Assembly (NCBI GenBank): GCA_964017045.1
Contig: OZ024810.1
Location: 7,433,562 to 7,497,561 of the forward strand
DNA length: 64,000 nt
DNA from: Omphiscola glabra
Lineage: Eukaryota > Mollusca > Gastropoda > Lymnaeidae
Direction of reading: 5' to 3'
This document shows, in pieces, positions 24,425 to 35,699 of this stretch. Made by a program: the position numbers and the translations under genes. The notes under the pieces are model-generated. The model did not search any database and had not been told where the DNA came from. It saw nothing but the letters and a program-made list of their open reading frames with translations. Position 1 is the stretch's first letter. Each line of letters starts with the position of its first letter.

Positions 24425-24480
24425 ATACCCTGGTACCTAGCCTAGGGCTTGGCTCACCGCTCTTCACATAAACATTCGCA
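24425..24480 (-). repeat. LINE family A tail-like fragment
   Basis: 'cctagggcttggctcaccgc' resembles the reverse complement of the 3' end of LINE family A, best matching the copy ending near 48120. Only about 50 bp are recognisable. Confidence 0.4.
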
Positions 24481-24494
24481 AAAGATATGCAAGG

Positions 24495-24680
24495 ATACTT
24501 GTTGTGTATATATCCATGGAAAGTAGCAAGTAATAGACAATGGGACATCTTGAATATATCCATGGAAAGTAGCAAGTGGAGGACAATGGGAAGTCTTGAG
24601 TATATCCATGGAAAGTAGCAAGTGGTGGACAATGGGACATTGTGGAGATATCCTTAGAGATGAACAAGGGATAAGCCAGT
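24495..24680. repeat. ~48-bp tandem repeat, ~3.5 units
   Basis: Repeats of 'atatccatggaaagtagcaa' followed by 'ggacaatggga' (spacing about 48 bp). Minus-strand frames here come from the period. Confidence 0.85.
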
Positions 24681-25665
24681 AGAAAGACAATGATATAATA
24701 CCCTAATGAAAACAAATCTGACAAATTATGCATACAGTCGCAAGAAAAGATTTTCTGAAGTCTGCTCGTGTCATTGATTAAGTAAGATTATCAAGTTAAG
24801 TAAATAGATTCAAATAAATATTTTTATCATTGATATAAATTCAAGTAATTTACTTAGTTGAAAGTATACAAAACAATTGCATAGCGATTGATTTTCACAG
24901 CCTCAGATAAACGGGTCTCATGGAAAAGGGCCGATTCTCCAGTTCAATCTATGGCTAACAATCATAGCTTTCAATTGGAATGATTCAAATGCCCAATTTT
25001 GAACTATGACCTGCCAACTAAATTATGGTCGGGACTTAACTACCACTAAAATATAAGTTTGTAATATGTTATTTTTTTTAAATCTTCAGAAGTATTCAAT
25101 ATGTCTCCATGTTCTTGTAAATTATATCTCATCCAGCTGAGTTTTTCTGTCCTTGTTTTGTATTGTCGAAAGCTTCTTGTGCGAAAGTTCTTTTGGTTTT
25201 CCTCAACATTGTGTATGTGTCTAATTTCTTCAACCTGAACGCAGTTCTCGTAGTGCTTTTAAAAGAAACTTATGCTGTCATTGGTCAGTATTGTAAGGGC
25301 GCTGTCACTGATCAGTACAGAGTACCATACCATTTTCTTTTGTGCATACTGCGTTGGGTATGAAAAGAAGTAGTGCGTAGGTTGAGGTTTGAGTGTGTTT
25401 GTATGTGGATGTGGGTGTGTGTTTGTGCATAAACTTTCAAAGTCTGGGATGAAGATTGCGTCTTTTCGGTTAGGGGGTGAAAAGGCGGGAACTGTAAATA
25501 TTTGTCTTCTAGGTTCACGCGTTGATATCAGTGATAGTCTGACAGTTTACCGTATGGTTCGCGTTTTTGGAAGAGGAATGCTGCTCAACCATGTAAGTTG
25601 GATAAGACTTGTTATGCTTAATGAAACCTTTCTCAGCCAGGTTAGTGACTGTTGTTGTGATAAAT
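24681..25665. other. Intergenic sequence, no gene supported
   Basis: Three short open frames (66-92 codons) overlap between 25163 and 25667 on both strands. None shows a recognisable domain, splice-site set or repeat-independent conservation. Confidence 0.4.
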
Positions 25666-27520
25666 AATCCACGAGACGTTTCAGGATCATTTTGTGACTT
25701 TATTTTTCAGATGATTACAATATACAAAAAGAGTACGAAACAAAAAGAGTTAACAAATAATATGACGAAAATATCATTCTATCATTATTGCCTTAAATGC
25801 CTCTACATAGACCATTCAATTCTCGTATCAACACATACATTTTTCAACTCTTGTATCATGATATACATCACTCAACTCTTGTATCATCACAATAAATCAT
25901 TGAACTCTTGTATCATCACATAAATCATTCACTTCTTGTATCATTACATATCTTATCTCTTTTCATTTCAAAATCTTCATCCTGACTACACATAGTCGGA
26001 AACTCTACACTCACTCACGTGACCAAAACATCAACCCTGATTGGCCATTCTTATATGGAACATTTTATCACATTCCGTGATACAGCGCACGGGGAACACA
26101 GAGTGTTAACTCTGTTGAGCAATCTTGTATAAGTGGTTCTCACATTCATACAAAAATGTTTGACACCCTCCTGCTTCACTAAAGAAATTGCCATATTTTA
26201 AAAATTAGTTTATAATGTGACATCATCCAAGTCCAATAATCATAAATAAAATGCACATCTTAACTAATGTCACACATATAAATTAATCATTAACGTTGAG
26301 CATTTCATATGTGATGAACATTATTTTTTTTAATGCATCAGTTTGTCATTATTTTCATGTAATTAAGATTAATATAGTCATTCTCCTAAACAGTTCAACA
26401 ATATTCATGTTTGAAAAATGTCAACACTGGTAATATACCTACATTATGTGGCATTTGTTTACAAAGAAACTTTAAATGAACAAATAGTATTCAAGACAAA
26501 TATTATGTCTCTCCACACATAATTAGAAACAAATATTATGTCTCTCCACAAATAATTATAAAAAAATATTATGTCTCTCCACAAATAATAATAAACAAAT
26601 CATATTTCTATTTCAAAACATTCTTGTTCCATAGACTTATATTTCTCAATTGTCTCGAGTATATTTTCTAACAAACGTGTTGCTAATCTTGTCGATGTCC
26701 ATACTGATTGCAGAAACCATTGTTCAATTACCATCATTAATTATCTTTATAATAAATTCAAAATCATAAATGAAATTGTTTCAATGAACAAACTCAGAGC
26801 AATCACCGGTCTCCTTCTATCTCTCTCTATCTATCTCACTCTATCATTTTTAAAAAGAACATAAAAAACGTTTCCCCTCCCCCATCCTAACTCAAGCACT
26901 TCACATCCCTCCATATCGACACATTAAAACGTCTACACAATAAGAGCAACTAATATCGCTCTCTTACAAAAATAAATATTTACATATTTCACTCTTGATG
27001 ACCCCTGCTCTCAACTTTTGAGAACTCTTGTCTCTCATTACAACTTAAATCAAATACACACCATACACTTTATGAATAATATCAAGAAGAAAATTCTCAC
27101 CAGCCCCAAACGTCAGAGAAAAGAACTCACCTCCTCAACATGATCAAGATAAAACAATTAGCCACAACAATATTTGCAGAGTCCATTTCAGACATTACAC
27201 TATCACGGTTCTCAGCCTTTCATCAACCCGTGTCTCGCACAACACAAAATTTACTGATTGAACTACAACCCTCGTAGCGCAACCTAAAGTAATCTCCAAT
27301 GACCTCTTCTTTTTTTACATCGATTCTCCACACTTTTATTTTGTTTGAGATTCCTTGGTACAACATAACTTCCTGATCGTGGTCTCCAATACCTGACCAC
27401 TTCTTAACCTAAATCTTGTTTAAAGTACTTACCCATCTTGGGACCGTCTGGGGTCAGCTCGCGAGCTCCACTTCGTGATCACGTTAGCTTGTCCATGTCT
27501 TCATAACATTAACACAATGT
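25666..27520. other. AT-rich intergenic sequence with short tandem patches
   Basis: Short tandem patches occur at about 25835-25945 ('caactcttgtatcatcac') and 26490-26590 ('atattatgtctctccacaa'). On the minus strand a donor-like 'aagatggGTAAGTAC' lies near 27430 and AATAAA near 25700. This could be the 3' part of a minus-strand transcription unit, but no coding exon was recognised. Confidence 0.4.
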
Positions 27521-27534
27521 CCCCCTTGTTAAAA

Positions 27535-27745
27535 GAAAAATATCCCCTTTGTACTTTATCAAAAGTCATATTTTGTACTTTATCAAAAGCCATATCTTTT
27601 ACTTTATCAAAAATCATATTTTGTACTTTATCAAAGCCACATTTTGTATTTAATCAAAAGACACACCCTGTACCTTATCAAAAGCAATATAGTGTACCTT
27701 ATCCAAAGCCCATCTTGCACCTTATCAAAATTCTACTATTATCAA
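27535..27745. repeat. ~24-bp repeat ('actttatcaaaagccatat')
   Basis: About eight degenerate units with spacing of 22-26 bp, alternating 'ttttgtactttatcaaaa' and 'cctgtaccttatcaaaag'. Confidence 0.85.
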
Positions 27746-27979
27746 AGCCATCTACGGTCTCCATATAAAATCAAGAATTAATGTACCCATGTTCTCTATA
27801 TGTGTATATAGTCGTCTAATTTCCACACTCGCACAACCCCATGGCTCATGACTATCAGCTACCTGGCCTACTTCTTCCTACAGGCAGTTACCTTACATTA
27901 AATCCATCGGGGATATCTAAGCTCCTCCAGAAACTCTGCAATACTTTGAGGTAACTCAATTTCACAGGCTAGCAAACGA

Positions 27980-28080
27980 AGGAGGCTGGGTGTCCGAGTG
28001 GTCAAAACTGAGTCGACCCCAAGGCTGGGTGGCCGAGTGGTCAAAACTGAGTCAATCTTAAGCTCGTGGACCCCAGAAAA
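27980..28080 (+). repeat. Duplicated tRNA-like (SINE-head-like) segment
   Basis: 'ggctgggtgtccgagtggtc' and 'ggctgggtggccgagtggtc' occur 41 bp apart, each followed by 'aaaactgagtc'. TGGCCGAGTGG fits the A-box consensus of Ser/Leu-type tRNAs. No cloverleaf or clear B box follows at tRNA spacing, so this is a tRNA-related repeat or coincidence, not a tRNA gene. Confidence 0.4.
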
Positions 28081-28494
28081 ACGTCTATGCCAACAAAAAC
28101 ATTGCCAGCACTCAGGGTGGATGGGACTCAACCTTGACCTTGGATAGCAACCCATCTAAGAGGAGGCAAACTCTTAAATCAAACTAGGAGATGGAGTCCT
28201 GTATGCGGTATGACACTGGCTAATTGAAAACTCTATCAACTTATGCGTTGTAGAACGCATGCCATCACAGTGGGACACAAAAACACAGCATCCTGATCTA
28301 TTTCCAGTCGTCTGGACTAAGTCTTGCCATTGGAAGAAACAGAAAAGGACGAGACAGTGAATATTACCAAGGCTTTGACTTGAGTAGTAGCACTGACTTG
28401 AACTGTACTTTGTTTAAAGTAATGGAGAGTTGCTAATTCGTCAGCCTCACTCTCTCGTCCATGCCTATTTGTTCCAACGGCAAGACTGGAAACA

Positions 28495-28690
28495 GACCAG
28501 GATGCAGTGGAAGAGCAGCAGTGTATCTTGTGTCTCGCTGTGCCAGGATGCAGTGGATGACCAGCAGTGTCTCTTGTGTCTCACTGTGCCAGGATGCAGT
28601 GGATGACCAGCTGTGTCTCTTGCGTTTCGCTGTGCCAGGATGCAGTGGATGACCAGCAGTGTCTCTTGCTTCTCACTGTGCTCTTAATTT
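28495..28690. repeat. ~47-bp tandem repeat, ~4 units
   Basis: Units contain 'gccaggatgcagtggatgac' and 'cagcagtgtctcttg', spaced about 47 bp. Confidence 0.9.
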
Positions 28691-28889
28691 TCTCTATCTC
28701 AACGTCATAATGCTTACGGGACGCCATCTCTTGAGTTTGATTTCAGAGGTTGCCTTCTCTTACCTGAGTTGCCATCCAAGGCTAATGCGTCCCTTCTACA
28801 CGGCGTGCTGGTATAGTTTTTGCTTGTCTAGGCTGGGGATAAATTCCAGTACACAAGCTTGGAATTATAAGTGGGAAACAAAATAGAGC

Positions 28890-29205
28890 TCAAGTCAAGG
28901 CTACTATTCACGTCAAGGCTACTATTCAAGTCAAGGCTAGTATTCAAGTCAAGGCTACTATTCAAGTCAAGGCTACTATTCAAGTCAAGGCTACTATTCA
29001 AGTCAAGGCTACTACTCAAGTCAAGGCTCCTACTCAAGTCAAGGCTACTATTCAAGTCAAGGCTACTATTCAAGTCAAGGCTACTATTCAAGTCAAGGCT
29101 ACTATTCAAGTCAAGGCTACTATTCAAGTCAAGGCTACTATTCAAGTCGAGGCTACTATTCAAGTCAAGGCTACTATTTAATTCAAGGCTACTATTCAAG
29201 TCGAA
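28890..29205. repeat. 18-bp minisatellite ('tcaaggctactattcaag')
   Basis: About 17 units of 18 bp. Unit length gives 6-residue frames on both strands (SLDLNS on minus). Confidence 0.97.
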
Positions 29206-29264
29206 AAATGCCTTGGTCAGCTTCGCATGCGAATGACGACCAACACGATTCCTATAAATTCATG

Positions 29265-29640
29265 TAATTACCTCTTCTTTTCCTTAGCGCCTTTTCCAGT
29301 TTCTACTTTATTAACCTCTGTAAGTTTTTCCCAAGCCTCATTTTCACTGTTCCATCTGAACTGATTTTTCTTATAATCACCCTCTGTCCTGTCATAATTC
29401 TTTTCTGAACTGGAGGTCGTGTATGAAGCAATCAGAATTGACTATGGCTAATCCTTATGTTGTCCTGAATCTCGTCATAGTTTCTGTGATATTCTTCTGT
29501 CTTTTCCGCCTTCTCTTTCTCTTCTTTGACTTTCTCTTCAGCTAATGCCCTTAATTGGTCCCCTTCATATCCCGAGGCCTTCGCTACCTCCATCACTTCT
29601 TTATTAAGCTCCGTTTTGTTTAGGATATTATCACCAAATA
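29265..29640 (-). pseudogene. Possible Gag-like coiled-coil remnant (minus strand)
   Basis: The minus strand reads a charged frame from about 29640 down to about 29438 (contains NKEVMEVAKASGYEGDQLRA and then EEKVKEEKEKAEKTEEY) before a stop. A second open segment continues to about 29270. The Lys/Glu-rich helical composition resembles N-terminal Gag regions of molluscan LTR retrotransposons, but no CCHC knuckle or LTR was found. It could instead be a broken host exon. Confidence 0.3.
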
Positions 29641-30216
29641 TTTACTTCCCTTTCAATTTATGGATAACTTAGTTTTAAGTAACAGATCTCTGATAGGCTC
29701 CTGTAGTCTAAATCTAATATTACAACCCTTATAAAATATCTCTATGTCAAAAATAAATGGCTATGTTTTAATACAGTAGTCATTGCACTTATACACAAGT
29801 TAATTATAATCCTAATTATTAAAATGCAAATTTATCAGTAATGTATTTGACTTTTAACCGACTTTGATCTTGACTCTACCTCCACGGACCTCAAAAGTTA
29901 AACGTTGTTGAATCATATCTGGCATTTCGGCCGTGTACGCCTGGCGTCCTGTGCACTTTGGACTCACTCAGGCGTAACACGGATGACCTACTGGGCATAA
30001 AGCAATCTAAAGTGGGTGTCTTGCTTACTCAATGTACAGTTTATTTTGGAGAAACAAAAATGTCGAAAGATCACCGCTTTCAAAGGAATAGCATCACCGG
30101 TGTCAAAAGGAGAGTTCTCTGTTCACTAAAATACAATCTCATTCATACATTATAGGGTTCTGGGACAGTTTTTTTAAAAAGAATTTTGCTGAATATCCAC
30201 AATGAATATATGTCAG
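29641..30216. other. Unique AT-rich spacer
   Basis: No recognisable gene or repeat; one 65-codon plus-strand frame at 29958-30155 without motifs. Confidence 0.5.
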
Positions 30217-30645
30217 CAATGCACCATTGATCTTCTTACGATGCACCACTGACCTTGTTACGATGCACCACTGACCTTGTTACGATGCACCACTGACCTT
30301 GTTACGATGCACCACTAACCTTGTTACGATGCACCACTGACCTTGTTACGATGCACCACTGACCTTGTTACGATGCACCACTGACCTTGTTACGATGCAC
30401 CACTGACCTTCTTACTATGCACCACTGACCTTGTTACGATGCACCACTGACCTTCTTACTATGCACCACTGACCTTGTTACGATGCACCACTGACCTTGT
30501 TACGATGCACCACTGACCTTGTTACGATGCACCACTGACCTTGTTACGATGCACCACTGACCTTGTTACGATGCACCACTGACCTTGTTACGATGCACCA
30601 CTGACCTTGTTACGATGCACCACTGACCTTGTTACGATGCACCAA
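30217..30645. repeat. 22-bp minisatellite ('gcaccactgaccttgttacg')
   Basis: About 19 units of 22 bp, highly uniform. The rare variant is 'cttcttactat'. Confidence 0.97.
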
Positions 30646-31299
30646 AGACACTTGGGATATTTTTATGTTTAAGAATCTCCTAAGCGCAGTTATCGGGGAT
30701 TTCGTTTCGTGAAATCAGTGACGTCATACGTCCCTCATCTTCCCCTTAAAAAAACAGGAAACCCTGATTTTGCGGGTTGTGGGTAAGGGGTCGAAAATTT
30801 GAGAGAATGAGTTGTCATTGGCAACGAGCCCGTGTGTCAAGTTTCAGCTTGCTAGGTTGTCGGGAAGTGGGTCAGTTAACCGTCCGAAGATTTTGGCAGC
30901 CACGAATAAAACTAAACGCAAAGTTAATATAAAGGATTTTTTTAAAAACCTTAAAAATATGAATCTGAATTTGTTAATAAACATCCGTGCCTAGTAATAT
31001 TTATACTGTGTTATTCAGTGGTATTTATATTCTAATTGAGCGGTCCTTGTGTTAAGTATGTGGATTTCTTTGACGAATATATGAGATAGAAAAAAATATA
31101 CATTGTCCCCATAAATATTAGATCTGTGGATAATGAGGGCGATGCTTAATTTTGATAATTGTTTTAACGGGATTTGTGAGGAGATGTAATCAGTCGGTCT
31201 GGGGTAGACGATGATGCAGTTTCGCCGGAAGTGACGAAATGTGAAGCCTGGTTAATGTGTTTACATGGAGAATCAACGTTTTCTACTCGGCTTTTCCGG
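30646..31299. other. Unique intergenic spacer
   Basis: No gene recognised. A poly-A-like stretch and short frames only. Confidence 0.45.
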
Positions 31300-31402
31300 C
31301 CCCTACACTCAGCTTGTACAGTCTGCTGTATAAATCATATATTGAGCATGCTAGTATGGCATGAAGAAAAGCGCTTTACAAGTAATCAATCATCATCATC
31401 AT
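31300..31402 (+). repeat. LINE family B 3' end with (atc)n tail
   Basis: 'gagcatgctagtatggcatg', then 'aagcgctttacaagtaatca' and (atc)n. This matches the 3'-UTR end of the L2-like LINE at 49985-51492 ('gagcatgctaaagtagcat', 'gcgctatataa', 'caatcaatc'). Here there is a single, unamplified copy. Confidence 0.55.
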
Positions 31403-31968
31403 CATATGACATGTCGTTAGATAATTTTAACGACTGCCAGATGAGATATGGTTAATGTATTTCTCTGTGGTATTCAGATTTAAAATAGAGTTAATCTTCA
31501 AGACGGCGGTATTCCCCTTAAACAATTATTAGAAACTAGCGAGAACCCGGCATGCGTTGCAATGCCACTCAATGAAAAAAGTGTTTGTGTTTTAATTAAG
31601 TTTTAAAGTAATTTTTAAATAGAAAATATTTATCGTTTTTTTTCCGTCTAGTGCGTACACAAATAAATTAGAAGTTTTTTCGACGCGGGAGCAGGCAACA
31701 TATAGGTGTCCACGTGAGAAGCGTGTACTTTCAAAATTTAGTCCACACACTTGTAGCGATTGATCCACCCACGCAGTAGCTCTGTTTTAAATTATATTTA
31801 GATAGCTCAAATATTTATTTTTTTTAAAATAAGGCCCCCGGCCCCAAACGTAAAATTTTAAAATGGTTGTACTTATGTCACACACAAACTGAAATGTCGT
31901 TTGTATTTGATTGATTTCTAGCCACCCATGCAATAGCACTGATTGAAATTATATTTGTATAGCTCATA

Positions 31969-32925
31969 TGTGACCCTCCACCACAAAATGAGTCGCTTCT
32001 CACCTGATGGCCATTTTGAGATTTTTATATATTCTTATATATCTTTTATTTCTGATTTCAACGGTGAAAACCGCTTGAAAATCGGACAGTAACATATTTA
32101 GTTATGAATATTTTATTGGAGCCACTATCCAAGTGCTGATTTTGAGAAAAATTGATTTTACTTACTATATTTTTCGGACTAGGAATTTCCTTAGCAACCG
32201 TTTATGGATTTTGTTTAAATTAGGCACACTTATTCAACCCTTTTTACTCCGTCAGTGTCATCCAATGCTGGTGTTTTAAAATACTCTTGTATAATATTTT
32301 CAACACTTTCCAAATCTTTTTCATCATTAATATTTGCATTTCTTGCCGAATGAAGTGCTTTAGCAATAGTAATGTCTTTCGTAATGGAGGCAGCCATGTT
32401 GAAAAGTTAAGCGTAAACACTCGCTGGGGTTGGTTAGAAAAAGTCACGTGCTAGTATCGTTCAATGAAAAAACGGCTTTCCCTTCCTAGTGACAGCATTA
32501 TTTACATTATTTTCCGAGAACACCTTTATTAATTTAAGCCTTTTGGTTGGTTGATATTTTTATAGCATACGTGTACGTTAGACATTAAATAATAAAAGGT
32601 AGAATACTCTTTCCAATGATGCCAAACATGGCCAGTTAGCTCGAAAGGATTATGAAGAAAATAGCGTTAAAAAAAATATAAATATGCTCAATTTTATGCA
32701 GAGTTTACATGAAAATCTAACAGGGTATTATTTTTAAAGTAATTTTTAAATAACTTATAGATTTAATTTTAAAAAAATAATATTATAGATGTGTTCAGAA
32801 ATGAATAAATAATTACAAATAATCGAAATCCCAAAATTGATCCTTTCGACCCAAACACATATTTTTGACTCTAGCTCAAAATAGGCCGAGGTGAGAAGCG
32901 ACTCATTTTGTCGTGGAGGGTCACA
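31969..32925. mobile_element. 957-bp TIR transposon, TA-flanked, with small ORF
   Basis: Begins 'tgtgaccctccaccacaaaa'. The reverse complement of its right end begins 'tgtgaccctccacgacaaaa'. The inverted repeat extends about 50 bp with few mismatches ('tgagtcgcttctcacc' follows in both). Both sides are flanked by TA within 'cataTG'/'CAtata', consistent with a Tc1/mariner-like TA duplication, though a 4-bp ATAT cannot be excluded. No transposase is present; a 55-codon minus-strand ORF is (see 32230-32397). Confidence 0.85.
32230..32397 (-). CDS. Small 55-aa ORF inside the TIR element
   Basis: The frame runs MAASITKDITIAKALHSARN then ANINDEKDLESVENIIQEYF and ends DDTDGVKRVE. It has a good initiation context (aacATGG, A at -3 and G at +4). 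The composition is protein-like (acidic, helical, no low complexity). It is the only sensible coding stretch in the 957-bp element. No homologue recognised. It may be a truncated transposon protein, a captured host exon, or chance. Other copies of the element would settle this. Confidence 0.4.
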   Translation of the reverse strand: MAASITKDITIAKALHSARNANINDEKDLESVENIIQEYFKTPALDDTDGVKRVE

Positions 32926-33290
32926 TATAAGAAAAAATAATTTGGGGCTCCGGCCCGAAAAGGAATATTTCAAAATGGATCAGTTAATTCAGAAACCATT
33001 TGTGCGCACAACTTACCAAAGTTTTATCGCAATCGGATGAATGGTATAGGAACGCATACGAAAATTATATTTAGATCATAAAAGGGTGAAAAAAAGAATT
33101 TAGGTCCACGGTCCCAAAACGGAATATTGTAAAGCGTGTGTAATAATTCAGAAAGATTTGCATTTTTTTACAATTCACACAATTTTCATCACTTTGGATT
33201 GATGGTATAGAAGCACATACGGGATATACTTATATATGTATAGATATAGTTTACCGAATTAAGATACTTTTTTGCAATTATTCAAGGATG

Positions 33291-33978
33291 ATCTGTCTGT
33301 CTGTCTGACAGTCCGTCTCTCTGTCTGTCTCTCTGTCTCTGCCTGTCTCTATGTCTCTCTGTCTGTCTCTCTGTCGCTCTGTCTGTCTCTCTGTCTCTGC
33401 CTGTCTCTATGTCTCTCTGTCTGTCTCTCTGTCGTTCTGTCTGTCTCTCTGTCTATCTCTCTTTCTCTCTGTCTGTCTCTCTTTCTCTCTGTCTGTCTCT
33501 CTTTATCTCTCTCTGTTTCTCTGCTGGTCTATATGTCTCTCTGTCTGTCTGTCTCCCTATCTCTATGTTTGTCTCTCAAGCTGTCTCTCATTCTGTCTCA
33601 CTGTTAGTCTCTGTCTGTCTGTCTATCTCTCCGTCATTATGTCTGTCTCCCTGTCTGTCTCCCTGTCTGTCTCTCTGTCTATCTCTCTGTCATTATGTCT
33701 GTCTCTATGTCTGTCTCTCTGTCTGTCTCCCTGTCTACATCTCTGCCTGTCTGTTTGTCTCTCTGACTGTCTCTCCTTCTGTCTCTCTGTCTGTCTGACT
33801 GCCTGTCTGTTTGTCTGTCTGTCTGTTTATCTATCTATCTATCTATCATCTACCTATCTACCTATTTACCATCTACATGCCTGCCTGCCTACCTACTTAC
33901 CTGCCCACCTACCTAACTACCTACCTACCTATCTACCTAACTATCTACCTAACTATCTACCAATCCAGCTACTATCTA
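33291..33978. repeat. (tctg)/(tctc) grading into (ctat)/(ctac) microsatellite
   Basis: Tetranucleotide-rich tract: 'ctgtctgtctctctgt' from 33291, changing near 33830 to 'ctatctatc' and 'ctacctac'. The SLSLCLSV and YLPTYLP frames are compositional. Confidence 0.97.
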
Positions 33979-34134
33979 CAGACCTGTTTACCCTCAAAAT
34001 CTTAAAATCGTACAATTTCATCACAAAATCGTTCAATACATTATCTTAATAGTAAAAAAATACTCAGTGTATATAATGTATACACATCAAAATCGTACAT
34101 TGTAAGACCAAAATCGTAAGGGTAAACAGGTCTG
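33979..34134. mobile_element. 156-bp inverted-repeat MITE inside the microsatellite
   Basis: Starts 'cagacctgtttaccct' and ends with its perfect 16-bp inverse 'agggtaaacaggtctg'. The subterminal 'aaaatcgtac' motif is repeated in inverted form. Outside both ends the tract is 'ctatcta' repeat, so an 8-bp duplication cannot be read. The CAG/CTG ends suggest hAT. Confidence 0.85.
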
Positions 34135-34400
34135 TATCTATCTACCCATCTATCTCCCTACCTACCTACCTACATATCTATCTACCTACTTACCTACCTA
34201 CCAACCTACCTGCCTACCTGTCTTTCTACCTACCTATCTTTCCATCCGTCCATCCATCCATTCATCCTCTCACCCCCACACCCTTCCATCCATCCATCCT
34301 TTCATCTATCCATGCATCCGTCTAGCTATCTTTTATCTATATCTCTATCTACCTATCATCTATCTGTGTATTTGTCTGTCTGTCTTTTATCTCTCTATCT
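34135..34400. repeat. (ctac)/(catc)/(ctat) microsatellite, right part
   Basis: Continuation of the tetranucleotide tract after the MITE: 'ctacctacctac', 'catccatccatc', 'ctgtctgtc'. Confidence 0.95.
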
Positions 34401-34595
34401 AATAAAATCTCTATTTTAAAAATTAAATTTTCACTTGTGTAAAGTGATTGGGTTTTGATATCCATGGGGATAATTATGAAAATATTTTTATGTTTTGTTA
34501 AAGTCATTGATTTTCTTAATTAATTGGTTAACATATGTTCATATGTAAAATGAGAATATAGCTTTTTTTTTTTTACAACTGAATTGTCATTGGAT

Positions 34596-35650
34596 TGAAA
34601 GATATTGTCATCCAAGTAAAAATGCACGAACTCAATTTCCTACAATCGATATAGATGTATTGAAGAAGGTTAATTATTGATCAAATTTATTCTGAGGCTT
34701 ATCTTGTGCTGTACTGGGCAAAATGAATGTATAGTGTATAGTTGGCTACACAGAGTTTTAAAAAAATAAATAAATCATCCACTGGATTGTAATCCCCTTA
34801 CTTACGCAGAAGATTTGTTTTTTGCATTTGATATGCTTATTTCTTATCTAGATCAGTGATAAGTGAATTAAAAAAGCTATTTGGCTATTTAGTTTTGCTA
34901 CACCAATTTAATTAAAAGGCATATTCTTATTAAAATTATTTTTAAATGTAGAGTTTTTACTACTTTATAAATTTCATAAAAGTTTATTTTTGGAATGAAT
35001 AAAAAGTACAAACTTATTAAATGTTAAAAATAAAAATCTAAATTAGTATTTAAGTTTCAATGCTATTTATTAATTTTACTTATAAGAAGGGGAATGTACA
35101 TCATCAGTTTTGTCACGCTCTTTTATTAGATCAGAGAACTTATAGCTTTGGCTAAATAGGCAATTCGCACTATGACGTCATTTGCGTGATTATTTAGAAC
35201 TAATTAATTTTAATTTTATTTCGCCTTATTGACAACGCGCTAAAGAACACACTAACAACAACTGATGTTTAGGTTTTCCCGATAAATGTGATTACTGTGT
35301 ATTTCTTTGATCATATTTTCTCTATTTCATTTTTTTTTCATAACTTTTAAACGCATATAAAATGCTTAAGATAGTTCGTTAGTTTTTTCTTTATATGTAT
35401 TTGTAATTTATAATAATAATACTTAAACTATTGCTAAAATAAAAGCGGAAATATAATATTTTTTGTGCATGTAAATTTATTCGATTTCCGTAAAATAATA
35501 GAAAATAATTATGTTTGTTTTTAAGAGTCCGAACGTATCAAAATATTTTCGGCTCTTTGGCGTTATGTCCCTATAGCTCATTCTTATATAAATATATCTA
35601 ACATAACTATGAAATTCTTCGCCTGCATTAAACAAATAATATAGTTCCCC
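34596..35650. repeat. ~1-kb dispersed repeat, copy 1
   Basis: Aligns with 56700-57655. Shared landmarks in order: 'ccaagtaaaaatg', 'catccactggattgtaa', 'gcatattcttattaaa', 'agaggtt'-free AT-rich stretch, 'cactatgacgtcatttgcgt', 'gatttccgtaaaataatag', 'gagtccgaacgtatcaaaat'. It includes a perfect CRE-like TGACGTCA. The copies differ by substitutions and small indels. In copy 2 the left edge abuts a Gypsy RNase H remnant. Confidence 0.8.
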
Positions 35651-35699
35651 TCTACCCCCAAAGGTTATCTCGTTCTTGATAGCTGACGTCATATGACAC

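Larger units (their letters stand above)
31540..33275. repeat. Dispersed repeat of unknown class, split by a TIR element
   Basis: Internal imperfect repeats: 'ggcccccggccccaaacg', 'ggggctccggcccgaaaagg' and 'aggtccacggtcccaaaacg' are each followed by 'gaatatt'- or 'aaaatgg'-like sequence. Two segments share 'gcatacg'-type ends. The left end carries 'gagaacccggcatgcgttgc'. The 31969-32925 element lies inside it. Class not determined. Confidence 0.5.

Noticed and set aside
28008..28080. tRNA-Leu/Ser gene
   Set aside because: Only an A-box-like 5' half; no acceptor-stem pairing or T-arm at the right distance.
33272..34049. Cys/Ser/Leu-rich 'membrane protein' frames
   Set aside because: Pure consequence of tctg/tctc/ctac microsatellites.
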